Positions 18,931-28,474 of a stretch of DNA of 64,000 nt are shown piece by piece. This DNA comes from Alphaproteobacteria bacterium (GTDB taxonomy: Bacteria; Pseudomonadota; Alphaproteobacteria; Micropepsales; Micropepsaceae). Within the stretch, counting starts at the first letter, position 1; the number at the start of each line of letters is the position of its first letter. The stretch spans positions 620,001 through 684,000 of the forward strand of contig WGMH01000001.1 of assembly GCA_016125165.1 (NCBI GenBank), written 5' to 3'. The position numbers were made by a program, and so were the translations under genes. The notes under the pieces are model-generated. The model made no database searches. It was given only the letters and a program-made list of their open reading frames with translations, and was not told where the DNA came from.

Positions 18931-19259
18931 GTTCTGATGAAGGCGCTGACGATTTCGCCCTGCGCCTTCAGCAGCGTGAAGATCGCCGTTGCTTCACGTG
19001 CGTTGTGCGTAGGGTCGAAGGCTTCGGCTCTCGCGGCCTGATCGGCGAAGGAAAAAGCGCCAATGCCACGTGCCGCGCCCTTCAGCGAGTGCGCAATGTC
19101 GTGCCAGGTCTTGCGGTCCCCGCTAAGGCCTGCCCGCGCCAGCTTGTCCATGAGTTCGCTCACCTGCCCATCGAACAGGCCGAGAATCTCTGCGTTGAGC
19201 GCAGCATCGCCGCCGGTATAACGGGCGAGATGTTCCAGATCGACAGGTTGGGCGGCCAC
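18915..19259 (-). CDS. Hpt domain phosphotransfer protein
   Basis: The protein has 114 residues. The phosphorylatable His57 lies in the motif IAHSLKGAARGIGA, the classical HxxKG of histidine phosphotransfer domains, inside a four-helix bundle. It is a free-standing Hpt protein that would shuttle phosphate between a hybrid kinase and a response regulator. The hybrid kinase at 58072 lacks an Hpt domain of its own, making it one candidate partner, though this is only inference. Confidence 0.88.
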   Translation of the reverse strand: MAAQPVDLEHLARYTGGDAALNAEILGLFDGQVSELMDKLARAGLSGDRKTWHDIAHSLKGAARGIGAFSFADQAARAEAFDPTHNAREATAIFTLLKAQGEIVSAFIRTYLGR

Positions 19260-19291
19260 GACGCGGCTCCGGCATTCACACCGAGGACAGG

Positions 19292-20053
19292 ATGACTGCT
19301 TTGCATCAATCGCCCGTTAACGTGGCAGCTCTGGAAGCCATTTCGGCGGCCAGCTGGCCCGCCCGGCATACATCCGAGGTTGATGGCTGGTTGTTACGGT
19401 TTACGGATGGTTACACCCATCGCGGAAACTCTGCCGCCACGCACCGCTTCACGGGCGCCGACGTGGAAGAGAGCATCGACGCGGTGGAAGGCGCCTATCG
19501 CGCAAAAGCGCTGCCCGCCCTTTTCCACATGAGCCCCGCGACGGTGCCGGCGGATCTCGAGCAGCGGCTCATCGCGCGCGGTTATGAATGCACTACGCCC
19601 ACCATGGTGTGTGTAGCGAACACCCTTGACATGATTGCACGCCTGCCAGAACCCTTCGATGTTTCGGGTGAGCGCGGTGCGGGATTTGACTCGCTCGTGA
19701 TTGGCGGATCGCGTTCGCCGGACGATGGTCATGAGCGCCTCGACATTCTGGCGCGCATGAATCCGCCCCTGATCTGCGCCACCGCCTTTGACAATGGCGT
19801 GGCCGTTTCCTGCGGAATTGGAATTGCCAGGGAGGGCTGGGCGGGGATCAATCTCATGCGTACCGATGCACATGCACGCCGCAGAGGCAATGCACAGCGC
19901 GTACTTTCAGCCATCGCGCAATGGGCGCGCGCAAGCGGCATCGCCAATATCTATCTCGGCGTGGAACAACAGAATGCACCGGCGCGCGCACTTTACGCGA
20001 AAGCAGGTTTCAGGGACGCCTATCCCTACTGGTATCTGCGCAAAACCGTCTGA
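19292..20053 (+). CDS. GNAT family N-acetyltransferase
   Basis: The 253-residue protein has a divergent N-terminal half (WPARHTSEVDGWLLRFTDGYTHRGNSA) and a C-terminal GNAT fold: GWAGINLMRTDAHARRRGNAQRVLSAIAQWA is the acetyl-CoA pyrophosphate loop, and LGVEQQNAPARALYAKAGFRDAYPYWY is the final signature. The opening resembles the group annotated as GNAT toxin/antitoxin-like or RimI-related acetyltransferases. The substrate is unknown. The ATG follows GACAGG. Confidence 0.85.
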   Translation: MTALHQSPVNVAALEAISAASWPARHTSEVDGWLLRFTDGYTHRGNSAATHRFTGADVEESIDAVEGAYRAKALPALFHMSPATVPADLEQRLIARGYECTTPTMVCVANTLDMIARLPEPFDVSGERGAGFDSLVIGGSRSPDDGHERLDILARMNPPLICATAFDNGVAVSCGIGIAREGWAGINLMRTDAHARRRGNAQRVLSAIAQWARASGIANIYLGVEQQNAPARALYAKAGFRDAYPYWYLRKTV

Positions 20054-20136
20054 TGCTGGCCGACAATGAGGGGCCTTTGACATTGGCATGAAGCCTGCGC
20101 TTCACCCACTATGCGCCATTGCGATACGAGACGAAC

Positions 20137-20445
20137 ATGCTGCAGCTCCGGCCCAATTGTGAATGTTGCGACAGGGAATTGCCGCCCGAGAGCGACGAAG
20201 CGCGCATCTGTTCTTACGAATGTACATTCTGCGCCGGTTGCGTGGAGCGTGTGCTCTCCAACGTCTGCCCCAATTGCGGGGGAGGCTTTGCGCCACGGCC
20301 CATTCGCCCGGCCCGCGAATGGCGGCCCGGCGTTTCGCGAACGCACCAGCCCCCTTCCGGCAAACGCGTCACGATGCAGCATGAAGTTGTGGCTATTGCG
20401 GCCTTCATCGCGCAGCTGAAGGAAATACCTCCCGCGGAGCGCTAG
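20137..20445 (+). CDS. DUF1272 zinc-ribbon-like protein
   Basis: The roughly 102-residue protein has eight Cys arranged in pairs (PNCECCDRELP, ICSYECTFCAGCVE, NVCPNCGGGF), the DUF1272 pattern, and the family ending GGGFAPRPIRP. It probably binds two zinc ions; the function is unknown. The C-terminal 45 residues beyond the domain are an unconserved extension. ATG at 20137 was preferred because conserved sequence starts there. Its stop shares a CTAG with the convergent NnrU gene (4-base overlap). Confidence 0.85.
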   Translation: MLQLRPNCECCDRELPPESDEARICSYECTFCAGCVERVLSNVCPNCGGGFAPRPIRPAREWRPGVSRTHQPPSGKRVTMQHEVVAIAAFIAQLKEIPPAER

Positions 20446-21155
20446 ATCGGCGGCATCCAGCCGGTTGGGAATGGCGAAACGCCGAACAGCCTTGCGTGGA
20501 AAAACAGCACGGCAACAAAGATTGCCATCGCGGCCAGAAAGCGCCAGCCAAAATCCTCGGTAATCCTGAGCGACGTGCGGCGCATCAGAACTGCCAGGAA
20601 AGGAATGTTGGACGTTCTGGCGGCAAAGTCTGTCCACGCGTCGCCCATCCTGCGTTTGCGTTTGGCATCGATGGAAAAAGTGCCAAGGAAGGCCAGAATG
20701 AAAAACGTGCCGAAGAAAATCACAGACGCTTCGTCGCCATTGGCGGCCGTGTGAAAGCCCGCCCAAATTGCCACGCCCCAAAGGAAGGGATGACGTGTGA
20801 TGTGCAGCACACCCTGCACAACGCCTTCCTTGCGCGCATTCATCTCTCCACGCACCGCCGTGGGATTCGGCAGGAAAAGTCCCTGCACGCCAATGAAGAA
20901 CGCAAGCCCGATGAGCGGAATGGCCATGTGCCGGACGCCGGGGCCTAGTTCGTAAAGTGTCCGATTGTCCGCGCCTGCCACGGCGGCATTGTAGCTCATC
21001 ACCATCCACACAATGATTCCGATGGAAGCCAGCGAGAACAGACCGGTATACGGCCCTTCGCCAATGGCGCCGGTTAAGGCATCGCGCAATCGCGTTCCGG
21101 ATACCAGAAGATGAATGGCCAGAAATGCGGCCGAAGCCGCGATGAGCATGGTCAT
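20442..21155 (-). CDS. NnrU family membrane protein
   Basis: This 237-residue integral membrane protein has six or so helices and the NnrU hallmarks LFLPNPTAVRGE, GVLHITRHPFLWGVAIWAGFH and FAARTSNIPFLA. NnrU is linked to denitrification gene regulation in some alphaproteobacteria and is related to isoprenylcysteine-methyltransferase-like membrane enzymes; its exact activity is not established. No denitrification gene is nearby. Confidence 0.88.
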   Translation of the reverse strand: MTMLIAASAAFLAIHLLVSGTRLRDALTGAIGEGPYTGLFSLASIGIIVWMVMSYNAAVAGADNRTLYELGPGVRHMAIPLIGLAFFIGVQGLFLPNPTAVRGEMNARKEGVVQGVLHITRHPFLWGVAIWAGFHTAANGDEASVIFFGTFFILAFLGTFSIDAKRKRRMGDAWTDFAARTSNIPFLAVLMRRTSLRITEDFGWRFLAAMAIFVAVLFFHARLFGVSPFPTGWMPPI

Positions 21156-21170
21156 GTTGATCGCCCCCGC

Positions 21171-22004
21171 TTACCCCTGAATACGCGCTCGCATCACATG
21201 CGCGCGACCAGAAAGCTGCAATCCATCCTTGCAGCCTTCAAAGTAACGGGCGTTCAACGCGGCGGCATCCCAATCCTCAATGTGGGAAATTCCCATGTCT
21301 TTCAGCTTTTGCGCAAGCACCTGCGGCGTGAAGAAGCTGTGAAGCGGCTCGCCGATTTCTGCCACGCGCGCTGCCAGAGCGGAATCTGCGCCATCCTTTG
21401 CCGGCTCCGCATAATCGAAGATGACCTCAGTACCGGATGGCATTGCCGCAATCAGCGATAGCGCCGCCTCGATAGCCGGCATGGTGAGATAGGGTACGAC
21501 CCCCAGCCACGCGAAGACAGCGGGCTGTGCAAAGGAAAAGCCGACGTCAGCTAGGCGATCTGTGAGTGCTTCCCGCTCGAAATCGACGGGCACATAGACG
21601 AGATTGGGCGCAGCGGGCAGGCGCGCGTCGTTGACCTGCTGACGCTTCCAAGCCTGGGTTGCTGGATGGTCCACTTCATAGACCGTCACATCAGGAAACC
21701 GCGTGATGGCGCGGTAGGCGAACGTGTCGAGACCGGCACCCAGCACTACATAGCGGCGCACCCCCCGGCCAAGGGCTTCGATCATGGCATCCTCAGCCAA
21801 CCGGCTGCGCGCGGCAATCAGAGCTTGCAAGCCCAGACGAGCGTGACGCGAGTGACCATCCTGACGAAGCGCGGCTTCGGCGTCTCTCCCCACGATCAAG
21901 AGGGCAAAGGGGTCGTCGAACACAAGGGGTTGCGTCCGAAGCTGGTGAGCAGCGCGATGAAGCGCGGCACCGAACGCGGTCTGGCTGGGCCTTCCGGCCT
22001 GCAT
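21171..22004 (-). CDS. class I SAM-dependent methyltransferase, LCM/TIGR00027 type
   Basis: The protein has about 277 residues. It starts with SQTAFGAALHRAAHQL and DDPFALLI, followed by SAM motif I YVVLGAGLDTFAYR and the acidic VYEVDHPATQAWK, typical of the leucine carboxyl methyltransferase-like (PPM1/TIGR00027) family. VFAWLGVVPYLT marks the post-I region. The substrate is unknown. ATG at 22046 could add 14 residues; I chose 22004 because conserved sequence follows it immediately. Confidence 0.85.
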   Translation of the reverse strand: MQAGRPSQTAFGAALHRAAHQLRTQPLVFDDPFALLIVGRDAEAALRQDGHSRHARLGLQALIAARSRLAEDAMIEALGRGVRRYVVLGAGLDTFAYRAITRFPDVTVYEVDHPATQAWKRQQVNDARLPAAPNLVYVPVDFEREALTDRLADVGFSFAQPAVFAWLGVVPYLTMPAIEAALSLIAAMPSGTEVIFDYAEPAKDGADSALAARVAEIGEPLHSFFTPQVLAQKLKDMGISHIEDWDAAALNARYFEGCKDGLQLSGRAHVMRARIQG

Positions 22005-22153
22005 TGATCCGTACCCGAACGAAAGCAGATCATTGTCCGACACCATCCTTGGATGAAGCAAGCCATTGTTTTTGAGTTAAAAGTTGCGAGTTTCTCTCGC
22101 CCGACAGGAACTTGCGTGGTTAAAATGCATGCTCAGGATTTCACGGAAGGGGC

Positions 22154-24214
22154 GTGAACGTGGCCAAGCCGGGTACCGAACGGAGCCAGCCAGTTCTTCT
22201 GCAGTCAGCCGAGCATTTCGGCGAAGAACGCGCGATGCGTGCGCGGCGGCCTGCGGGCGGCGCGGCGGCGTTGTGGGTTTCCGCCGTGCTTGCGGCGTTC
22301 TGGATGGGCGCGGCAGGCGCTTACATCTGGGGCTATTTCGGACCTGGCGGCCTTTCGCAACTTTCGTTGCAGGAAACGGCACTTCTGGCATTCGCGACCA
22401 TTGTTCCGCCAATGCTGATTGTCGTTGCGGGTTGGGCGTTCGTGCGCGGCCAACAGATGAGCCTCGCTGCCGAAGCGCTGGCGGATGTCACCGAAAAACT
22501 TTTCTCCGCCGATGAAACCGCGTCACGCACCGCTGCGCGCCTTGGCCGCGCCGTGCGCCGGGAACTTGATGCGCTGAACGCGGGCCTTGATGGCGCGTTC
22601 GCGCGTCTGCGTGCGCTGGAGTCGGTTCTGGAAAACCAGATCGCTGCGCTTGATGAAGCCGGTGCGAGAGCCGATGTGCGTGCCGAAGCCGTGGCCGCAC
22701 GGTTGACGCGCGAACGCGAACGAATCGATGCGGTGGCAGGTACACTGTCCGATACCGCCTCCCGCGCCAGCGAAATCGTGGCGGGACGTGCCGCACAATT
22801 GAAGGCAACCATCGAGACCGCTGAAAACGCGCTCAAGGGCGCGGGTCAGCAACTGGACATGCAAGCCGCAACATTCCGTCAGGCCGCCGAGACCGCCGCG
22901 CAGGCGCCCCATTCCGCCGCCGTGGAAATTGACCGGCAGGCCAAGCGGATTGAGGAAGTTTCTGATGCCGCGCTGGCCCGCAGCGAATTCATTCTCGGCC
23001 GACATGAAAGACAGCGTACGGCGCTTAATGATCTTCTGGCGCGCCTCAAGGATGAAACTGTCAATCTGGAATCCGTGCTTGGCGATCAGCGCGTGGCAAT
23101 GGCCAACGCCATAGATGCGCTTTCTGGTCAGTCGCGCAAATTCGAGGTTTTGACCGCCGATGCAGAACGTAATGTCGAACTCATCATGGCGAATGCTGCG
23201 GCGCGCGCCACCCAACTGACGGGCAGCTTCGGCCGCGAATCCGAGCGTATGAAGGAAATTTCGGATGCAGCTACCGCCTCACTCGCACGCATCGTGGATG
23301 CGCTGCATGATGCCGGTGCAAGCGCGCAGACCCTGATCGGCGAAACCGCGCTTGAGGCAAAGGCCAATGCCAAGGGCCTGGTCGGCGAAGCGATGAGCGA
23401 GTGCGAAAGGCTGCTGCGCACAGCCGGTGAACTTGCCCATCAGGCCGGTGAGATCAAGGACACGCTGGCGAAAGCCGTGGAATCGGTCGAGCAGCATCTG
23501 CTCAACCTGCCGGGCGTGGCGCAGCAGGAAGCTGGTCGCGTGCGCGAATTGGTGCGCGCCGAGACCGATGCGATTCTGGATCTGTCCGCACGCACACTCG
23601 CAACCGTTCATGCCCGCACGGCCACGCGCAATGCACCTCAACGTCCCAAAGGCGGAAACACCGAACCGCAAGCAGCCCAAGAACCGGAAGGCGATGGCCT
23701 GATGGCGCTGGCGCGACGCTTCACCCATCGCCCAAAGAAAAAGGAAGGCGACGCGCAACGCCATTGGGACATGAGCGCACTTCTTGCGGCCGCGGAATCG
23801 CCCGAAGGCGGCAACAACACCGCCAAGCCGAAGGATTTGAAGCCGGGCGCCGCAGCCGCACTTGGTGCGTTGCAGGCTGCGCTCGCCGATCTCGCCGTCG
23901 ATCTGGATGCCATTGCGCCGGACGCCGCCCCTGGAAATGAGGAATGGCGGCGCTACCTTTCCGGCGACCGCAGTGTGTTTGCCCGTAAACTCGCGGACGC
24001 CATCGACGACAAGGCCGTGGATCGTATCGCCGCCCTCTATCGTGACGACGTGCGCTTTCGTGATGCCGCCAATACGTATTTGCACGAATTCGAGACCTTG
24101 CTGGCGCGGGCGCGGCAGGGTGATGGCGGCGGGCTTCTGGCTTCAACCGTCCTCAGCGCCGATACAGGCAAGATCTATCTCGCCATCGCATACGCGCTTG
24201 GCCGGTTAGACTGA
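22154..24214 (+). CDS. tipN: TipN-like membrane coiled-coil polarity protein
   Basis: The 686-residue protein has two N-terminal transmembrane helices ([21 protein letters not shown] and [20 protein letters not shown]), then a long Ala/Glu-rich coiled coil (about 95-480) and a compact conserved C-terminal domain from about 570. That domain contains [40 protein letters not shown] and [16 protein letters not shown]. Two helices plus coiled coil match Caulobacter TipN, the new-pole marker that guides cell polarity and flagellum placement. I recognise the C-terminal region as TipN-like from memory, so the identity is moderate. GTG start follows GGAAGGGG; GTG at 22160 is equally possible. Confidence 0.6.
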   Translation: MNVAKPGTERSQPVLLQSAEHFGEERAMRARRPAGGAAALWVSAVLAAFWMGAAGAYIWGYFGPGGLSQLSLQETALLAFATIVPPMLIVVAGWAFVRGQQMSLAAEALADVTEKLFSADETASRTAARLGRAVRRELDALNAGLDGAFARLRALESVLENQIAALDEAGARADVRAEAVAARLTRERERIDAVAGTLSDTASRASEIVAGRAAQLKATIETAENALKGAGQQLDMQAATFRQAAETAAQAPHSAAVEIDRQAKRIEEVSDAALARSEFILGRHERQRTALNDLLARLKDETVNLESVLGDQRVAMANAIDALSGQSRKFEVLTADAERNVELIMANAAARATQLTGSFGRESERMKEISDAATASLARIVDALHDAGASAQTLIGETALEAKANAKGLVGEAMSECERLLRTAGELAHQAGEIKDTLAKAVESVEQHLLNLPGVAQQEAGRVRELVRAETDAILDLSARTLATVHARTATRNAPQRPKGGNTEPQAAQEPEGDGLMALARRFTHRPKKKEGDAQRHWDMSALLAAAESPEGGNNTAKPKDLKPGAAAALGALQAALADLAVDLDAIAPDAAPGNEEWRRYLSGDRSVFARKLADAIDDKAVDRIAALYRDDVRFRDAANTYLHEFETLLARARQGDGGGLLASTVLSADTGKIYLAIAYALGRLD

Positions 24215-25513
24215 TCGAATGAGCCGCGCGGCGTAAAAGCCGTCCATGCCACCCTTGTCGGACAGATGGCATGGCAGCGTGCGCAGGTCACCGTTTTGGG
24301 AAATGAGTTCAGGCATTCCCAGAACTTCGCCAGGGGCTAAGGGCGCGCGTGAGAAATCACGATTGCCCGAAAGAAAGCCCTCGATCTGATCGACACCCTC
24401 TTCGGGCTCCAGAGAGCACACGGCGAAGACCAATGTACCACCCGGCGCAACAAGTCGCGCGGCGGCGTCCAGAAGATCAGTGGCGATGGCCACGCAGGCC
24501 GTCACCTCCGCGGCACTCTTGATCCAAGGCAATTCGGGATGGCGGCGGATTGTTCCGGTGGCCGTACAAGGTGCGTCCAGCAGCACGAATGGAGCTGGCT
24601 TCACATCAAGATCGCGAACATCGCGGGCAACGACCTCCGCCGAAAGGTTGAGCCGCGCGAGATTTTCCGAGAGACGTGCAAGTCGCGTCGCATCAATGTC
24701 TACGGCGGTGACGCTCGCCCCAAGCGCCGCGAGCTGCGCAGTCTTTCCGCCCGGTGCGGCGCACAGGTCGAGCACGCGTCGGCCAACCACATTGCCGAAA
24801 AGCCGCGCGGGAAACGTGGCAGCGAAATCCTGCACCCACCAGTCGCCCGCCACGAACCCCTCGCGTTCCGCGACGCGGCCCGTGCCGGAATAGCGAAACA
24901 CGCTGCCACCAAGCGCCGTGCCGTCGTCGGGCATGACGCTCGCGGACGTCTTTGCCACAAGATCAAGGGGCGGCTCCTTAAGGTGCGCCATCGCGATGGC
25001 GCGCGTGGTTTCCTCGCCATAGGCCGCGCACCAACGCTCCCAAAGCCAGTCGGGGCAAGACAGCTGCGCGGTGTCCTGCTTCGCAAGTGCCGCTTGGCCC
25101 TCGCGCGAGATGCGCCTGAGCACCGCGTTGATGAGTGCTTTGAAATGCAGCGCCTTGTGATCGGCTGCGGCCAGCCGGTTGGCCGCATCGACGGCGGCAT
25201 GTGGCGGAACATCCAGAAACAGAAGCTCGCAGGCCCCCGCCAGAAGAATCTCGAGCGTTGCGCCCGCGCGATGAGGTGGCGGCGCCTTGGGCACAAATGT
25301 GCGGATCAGGGCGTCGAGCTGGCCGAGGCGGCGCAAGGTTTCTCTCGCTATGGCGCGTGCAAAACCAGCATCGCGCGTTTCGAGCCCGGACCCCGCGAGC
25401 ACTTCGTCCAATGCCGCATCAAGCGGCCGGCGGCGGCGCAAGACCTGCGTCAGGGCAGCCTGCGCGGCCGCGCGCGCGGGAATGCCGTTTCTGGAATCAT
25501 CCGATGCGCTCAC
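24206..25513 (-). CDS. rsmB: RsmB/NOP family 16S rRNA C5-cytosine methyltransferase
   Basis: The 435-residue protein has an N-terminal NusB-like domain (residues 12-140) and a Rossmann methyltransferase domain: SAM motif [15 protein letters not shown], acidic [12 protein letters not shown], the proline-cysteine motif [17 protein letters not shown] and the second, catalytic-region Cys in [12 protein letters not shown]. By family it methylates C967 of 16S rRNA. It overlaps htpX by ATGA and ends 9 bases inside the tipN-like gene, convergently. Confidence 0.93.
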   Translation of the reverse strand: MSASDDSRNGIPARAAAQAALTQVLRRRRPLDAALDEVLAGSGLETRDAGFARAIARETLRRLGQLDALIRTFVPKAPPPHRAGATLEILLAGACELLFLDVPPHAAVDAANRLAAADHKALHFKALINAVLRRISREGQAALAKQDTAQLSCPDWLWERWCAAYGEETTRAIAMAHLKEPPLDLVAKTSASVMPDDGTALGGSVFRYSGTGRVAEREGFVAGDWWVQDFAATFPARLFGNVVGRRVLDLCAAPGGKTAQLAALGASVTAVDIDATRLARLSENLARLNLSAEVVARDVRDLDVKPAPFVLLDAPCTATGTIRRHPELPWIKSAAEVTACVAIATDLLDAAARLVAPGGTLVFAVCSLEPEEGVDQIEGFLSGNRDFSRAPLAPGEVLGMPELISQNGDLRTLPCHLSDKGGMDGFYAARLIRSV

Positions 25514-26385
25514 GAGGACCAGGGGCCCGGTTTCGGCGCTTGCCCCATCTGCTGGGCCAGCACGCGCAGCCGCGCAATGCGTTCGGCTGTCGAAGGATGG
25601 CTGGCAAACAGGCCCGACAGTCCGCCGTGCAGCGGATTGATGATGAACATATGCGCTGTTGCGGGGTGCGTGTCGGCTTGGGGATTTGCAATTTCATCCG
25701 CGCCCTGTTCGATGCGTTCCAAGGCACTGGCGAGCCACAGCGGGCGTCCGGAAATTTCGGCACCCATGCGGTCGGCTTCAAATTCGCGCGTGCGGCTGAT
25801 GGCCATCTGCACCAGCATGGCGGCAAGCGGCGCCAAAATCACCAGCAGAATCGTTCCCACCATGCCCAGGGGGTTGTTGCGGTTGTTTCCTCCGCCGAAG
25901 AACAGCGCGAAATTCGCCACCATGGAGATGGCACCTGCGATAGTTGCGGTGATGGTCATGGTCAGCGTATCGCGGTTCTTCACATGACTGAGTTCGTGCG
26001 CCAGAACACCGGCAAGCTCTTCGCGCGAAACGCGCTGCAACAGTCCCGTGGTTACGCACACCGCCGCATGTTCAGGATTGCGGCCTGTGGCAAAGGCGTT
26101 GGGCTGCGGATTATCCACCACGTAGACCTTGGGCATCGGGAGACCCGCATTGCCCGCAAGCGTTCGCACCATCCGGTTCAGTTCGCTGGCATCACCCTCC
26201 TCCACCTCGCGCGCGCCATACATGCGCAGCAGCACCTTGTCTGAATTCCAATAGGCGAACAGGTTGGTGCCCGCCGCGAACAGGAATGCCAACACCATGC
26301 CGGATTGACCGCCAATGAGATATCCCACGGCGAGAAACAGACCCGTCATCGCGGCCATCAACAGGCCGGTGCGCATGGTGTTCAT
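25510..26385 (-). CDS. htpX: HtpX zinc metalloprotease, M48 family
   Basis: The protein has 291 residues. Two N-terminal transmembrane helices (residues 6-46) precede the zinc motif HELSH at 130-134, with the third ligand Glu in [15 protein letters not shown]; two further helices lie between ([14 protein letters not shown] and [12 protein letters not shown]). It is an inner-membrane quality-control protease that degrades misfolded membrane proteins. The ATG follows AAAGGAC. It is transcribed upstream of rsmB with an ATGA overlap. Confidence 0.94.
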   Translation of the reverse strand: MNTMRTGLLMAAMTGLFLAVGYLIGGQSGMVLAFLFAAGTNLFAYWNSDKVLLRMYGAREVEEGDASELNRMVRTLAGNAGLPMPKVYVVDNPQPNAFATGRNPEHAAVCVTTGLLQRVSREELAGVLAHELSHVKNRDTLTMTITATIAGAISMVANFALFFGGGNNRNNPLGMVGTILLVILAPLAAMLVQMAISRTREFEADRMGAEISGRPLWLASALERIEQGADEIANPQADTHPATAHMFIINPLHGGLSGLFASHPSTAERIARLRVLAQQMGQAPKPGPWSS

Positions 26386-26467
26386 TGTCGGGCGTCCTTT
26401 GCGCCAGATATGGCGTCCGTGATGTAATGACGGCAGCCTCAAGATCAAGCAACAAGGGTTTTCCGGA

Positions 26468-26668
26468 ATGGCTGACAAGCCCCTGACAGCAGAGGAAATC
26501 GCCGCAAGGGTACGTGCGGCCGGTGAGCGCGCCGCAGCCGAGGCGCAGGCGCGCCGGGACAAGGCTGGCCCGCAAAGACCACTACCCCCAGAGGTCAATG
26601 GCCCCAAAGGCCCCGAGCCGACGCGTTTCGGCGACTGGGAGCGGAAGGGTATCGCGAGTGATTTCTGA
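26468..26668 (+). CDS. DUF1674/SDHAF4 succinate dehydrogenase assembly factor
   Basis: The 66-residue protein ends in the signature [22 protein letters not shown], the conserved tail of DUF1674 proteins, preceded by a charged Ala-rich helix. In mitochondria the homologue SDHAF4 binds flavinylated succinate dehydrogenase A and helps its assembly; the bacterial protein should do the same in the cytosol. It lies divergent from htpX and is not next to sdh genes here. The ATG follows a TTTTCCGGA context with a weak ribosome site. Confidence 0.9.
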   Translation: MADKPLTAEEIAARVRAAGERAAAEAQARRDKAGPQRPLPPEVNGPKGPEPTRFGDWERKGIASDF

Positions 26669-26677
26669 CGGACAGGC

Positions 26678-27046
26678 TTAAGGCTTGGGCCCGTAGGCGT
26701 ATGGGAAGTTCTTCACAGCCATCTCATCCTTGCAGAATGTGCCGTTCTTGCTGGTAACGACCGAGGCTTTCGACATCTGCACCTCTCCCTCCAGCGGCTT
26801 GCCGTCGGAGGATAAACAGAAGCTCTTGGGATCAGCGGTCTTGGCTTCGCCGCAGGTCAGTGCGGAATCGCAGGACCACATCAGCGTGCCGGAAATGGTG
26901 CACATCGTGGATTTTTCCTCGTATGGCGCCTGACAGCTCTTGGCCGTCATCATCCGGGTTGCCTCGCCAGCCATTGCAGTCAAACCCGACGCGACCACAG
27001 AGACGCCAATCATTGCAGCGGCAATTGGAAAAAGACCCAATTTCAT
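26678..27046 (-). CDS. hypothetical secreted protein with six cysteines
   Basis: The 122-residue product starts at an ATG eight bases after GGGGAAA and has a signal peptide ([21 protein letters not shown]). The mature part is about 95 residues with six Cys ([35 protein letters not shown]), which would fit three disulfides in the periplasm. I do not recognise the family. A palindromic TTCCAA-N6-TTGGAA lies 21-38 bases upstream of its start. Confidence 0.7.
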   Translation of the reverse strand: MKLGLFPIAAAMIGVSVVASGLTAMAGEATRMMTAKSCQAPYEEKSTMCTISGTLMWSCDSALTCGEAKTADPKSFCLSSDGKPLEGEVQMSKASVVTSKNGTFCKDEMAVKNFPYAYGPKP

Positions 27047-27223
27047 TGCATTTCCCCATAAGAATATTCCAACACTATTTGGAAAGATGCCAACTAATCT
27101 GCTTTTATACAACTCAGACGATGCTGATTACTGCCGGCACTGGAGAAAGCCCTGATAAATTAGGGATTTGACTGCGGCTTTGTTGATCTTGATCCGCGCG
27201 GGCGGGAGGTCCACATAACGCGC

Positions 27224-27793
27224 ATGTTTATCCAGACCGAATCCACGCCGAACCCCCAGACGTTGAAATTCCTTCCCGGTCGCACCGTGATGGGCGAGGG
27301 CGCCGTGGCGGACTTTCCGGACAAGGCATCTGCGCAGCGCTCGCCGCTGGCCGCCGCATTGTTCGATCTGGATGCGGTGAGCCGTGTATTTTACGGCGCG
27401 GACTTCATCTCGGTGACCAAGGACGGCGCGGAGTGGCAGCATTTGAAGCCCGCCATTCTTGCCGCGATCATGGACCATTTCACGCGTGATCTGCCGCTGA
27501 TGACCGGCGGCGCCGATGAGCGGGACGATGACGCCGAACCTGTGTATTCGGGCGAAGACGCCGAAATCGTGGACCAGATCAAGGAACTGATTGAGACCCG
27601 TGTACGCCCTGCCGTTGCGGGCGATGGCGGCGATATCGTGTTCAAGCGCTTCGATCCCCCCAGCGGCGTCGTCTATCTGCACCTGCGCGGCTCCTGCGCG
27701 GGCTGCCCGTCATCCACGATCACGCTGAAGAACGGCATCGAGAACATGCTTCGGCACTTCGTGCCCGAAGTGAACGCGGTCGAAGCCATCTGA
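27224..27793 (+). CDS. nfuA: NfuA-type iron-sulfur carrier protein
   Basis: The 189-residue protein has the N-terminal Nfu domain (IQTESTPNPQTLKFLPGR) and the C-terminal NifU-like domain with C158-A-G-C161 (LRGSCAGCPSSTITLKNGIE). It forms a dimer that carries a 4Fe-4S cluster to client apoproteins. This two-domain form is the usual alphaproteobacterial and mitochondrial NFU1 type. A strong GC-rich hairpin lies 12 bases after the stop, so it looks monocistronic. Confidence 0.93.
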   Translation: MFIQTESTPNPQTLKFLPGRTVMGEGAVADFPDKASAQRSPLAAALFDLDAVSRVFYGADFISVTKDGAEWQHLKPAILAAIMDHFTRDLPLMTGGADERDDDAEPVYSGEDAEIVDQIKELIETRVRPAVAGDGGDIVFKRFDPPSGVVYLHLRGSCAGCPSSTITLKNGIENMLRHFVPEVNAVEAI

Positions 27794-27798
27794 GTGAA

Positions 27799-27826
27799 CC
27801 AAATGGCGCGCGGTCGCGCGCCTTGG
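27799..27826 (+). terminator. hairpin downstream of nfuA
   Basis: GGCGCGC (27805-27811) pairs perfectly with GCGCGCC (27816-27822) around the 4-base loop GGTC, and CCAA (27799-27802) can pair with TTGG (27823-27826) across a 2-base bulge. It follows the nfuA stop by 5 bases. The downstream TATCTCT is only weakly T-rich, so termination is likely but not of the perfect intrinsic type. Confidence 0.6.
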
Positions 27827-27866
27827 TATCTCTGGGGCATCAGGATTCGCACCCAGGGGTCATTCC

Positions 27867-28457
27867 ATGTCGCATGCCGTGAACGACGAAGCGCTGGATA
27901 TCATTTTCCGCAACGCGCACACGCAAAACGCATGGACGGACAAGCCCGTCAGTCCCGCCATCATCATGGCGATCTACGACCTTTTGCGATTGGCGCCGAC
28001 AGCCTCCAACATGAGCCCCGCCCGCTTTGTGTTCGTGACATCGAAGGAAGCGAAGGAGCGGCTTTCGCCGCATATGAGCGAGGGCAATCGCGCCAAGACA
28101 CTGGCCGCGCCCTGCACCGCTATCATCGGTTACGATTTGAAATTCGCCGAACATCTGCCGAAACTCTTCCCGCACCGGCCGGAAATGAAAAACATCTTCA
28201 GTGTTCCGCAGATCGCCGAGCCGCATGCCATTCGCAACGGCACGCTGCAGGGCGCCTATTTCATGATCGCGGCGCGCGCGCTCGGTCTGGATTGCGGACC
28301 GATGTCGGGTTTCAATCCCGAAGGCGTAGAGAAAGAATTCTTTCCGGATAGCAGCATCAAGGTCAATTTCCTCTGCAACATCGGCTATGGCGATCCCAAG
28401 GGCGCGTTCCCGCGTAATCCGCGCCTCGATTTTGATGAAGCCTGCAAGATCGTTTGA
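27867..28457 (+). CDS. rutE: RutE-like nitroreductase family protein (malonic semialdehyde reductase)
   Basis: The 196-residue protein follows RutE closely: DIIFRNAHTQNAWTDKPVS, LLRLAPTASNMSPARFVFV, LAAPCTAIIGYDLKF, ARALGLDCGPMSGFN and NFLCNIGYGD. RutE-type flavoproteins reduce malonic semialdehyde to 3-hydroxypropionate in pyrimidine catabolism and also act on other toxic aldehydes or quinones. No other rut gene is adjacent, so the physiological substrate is uncertain; the symbol refers to the family. Confidence 0.88.
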   Translation: MSHAVNDEALDIIFRNAHTQNAWTDKPVSPAIIMAIYDLLRLAPTASNMSPARFVFVTSKEAKERLSPHMSEGNRAKTLAAPCTAIIGYDLKFAEHLPKLFPHRPEMKNIFSVPQIAEPHAIRNGTLQGAYFMIAARALGLDCGPMSGFNPEGVEKEFFPDSSIKVNFLCNIGYGDPKGAFPRNPRLDFDEACKIV

Positions 28458-28474
28458 AACGTGAAGATGGGATC

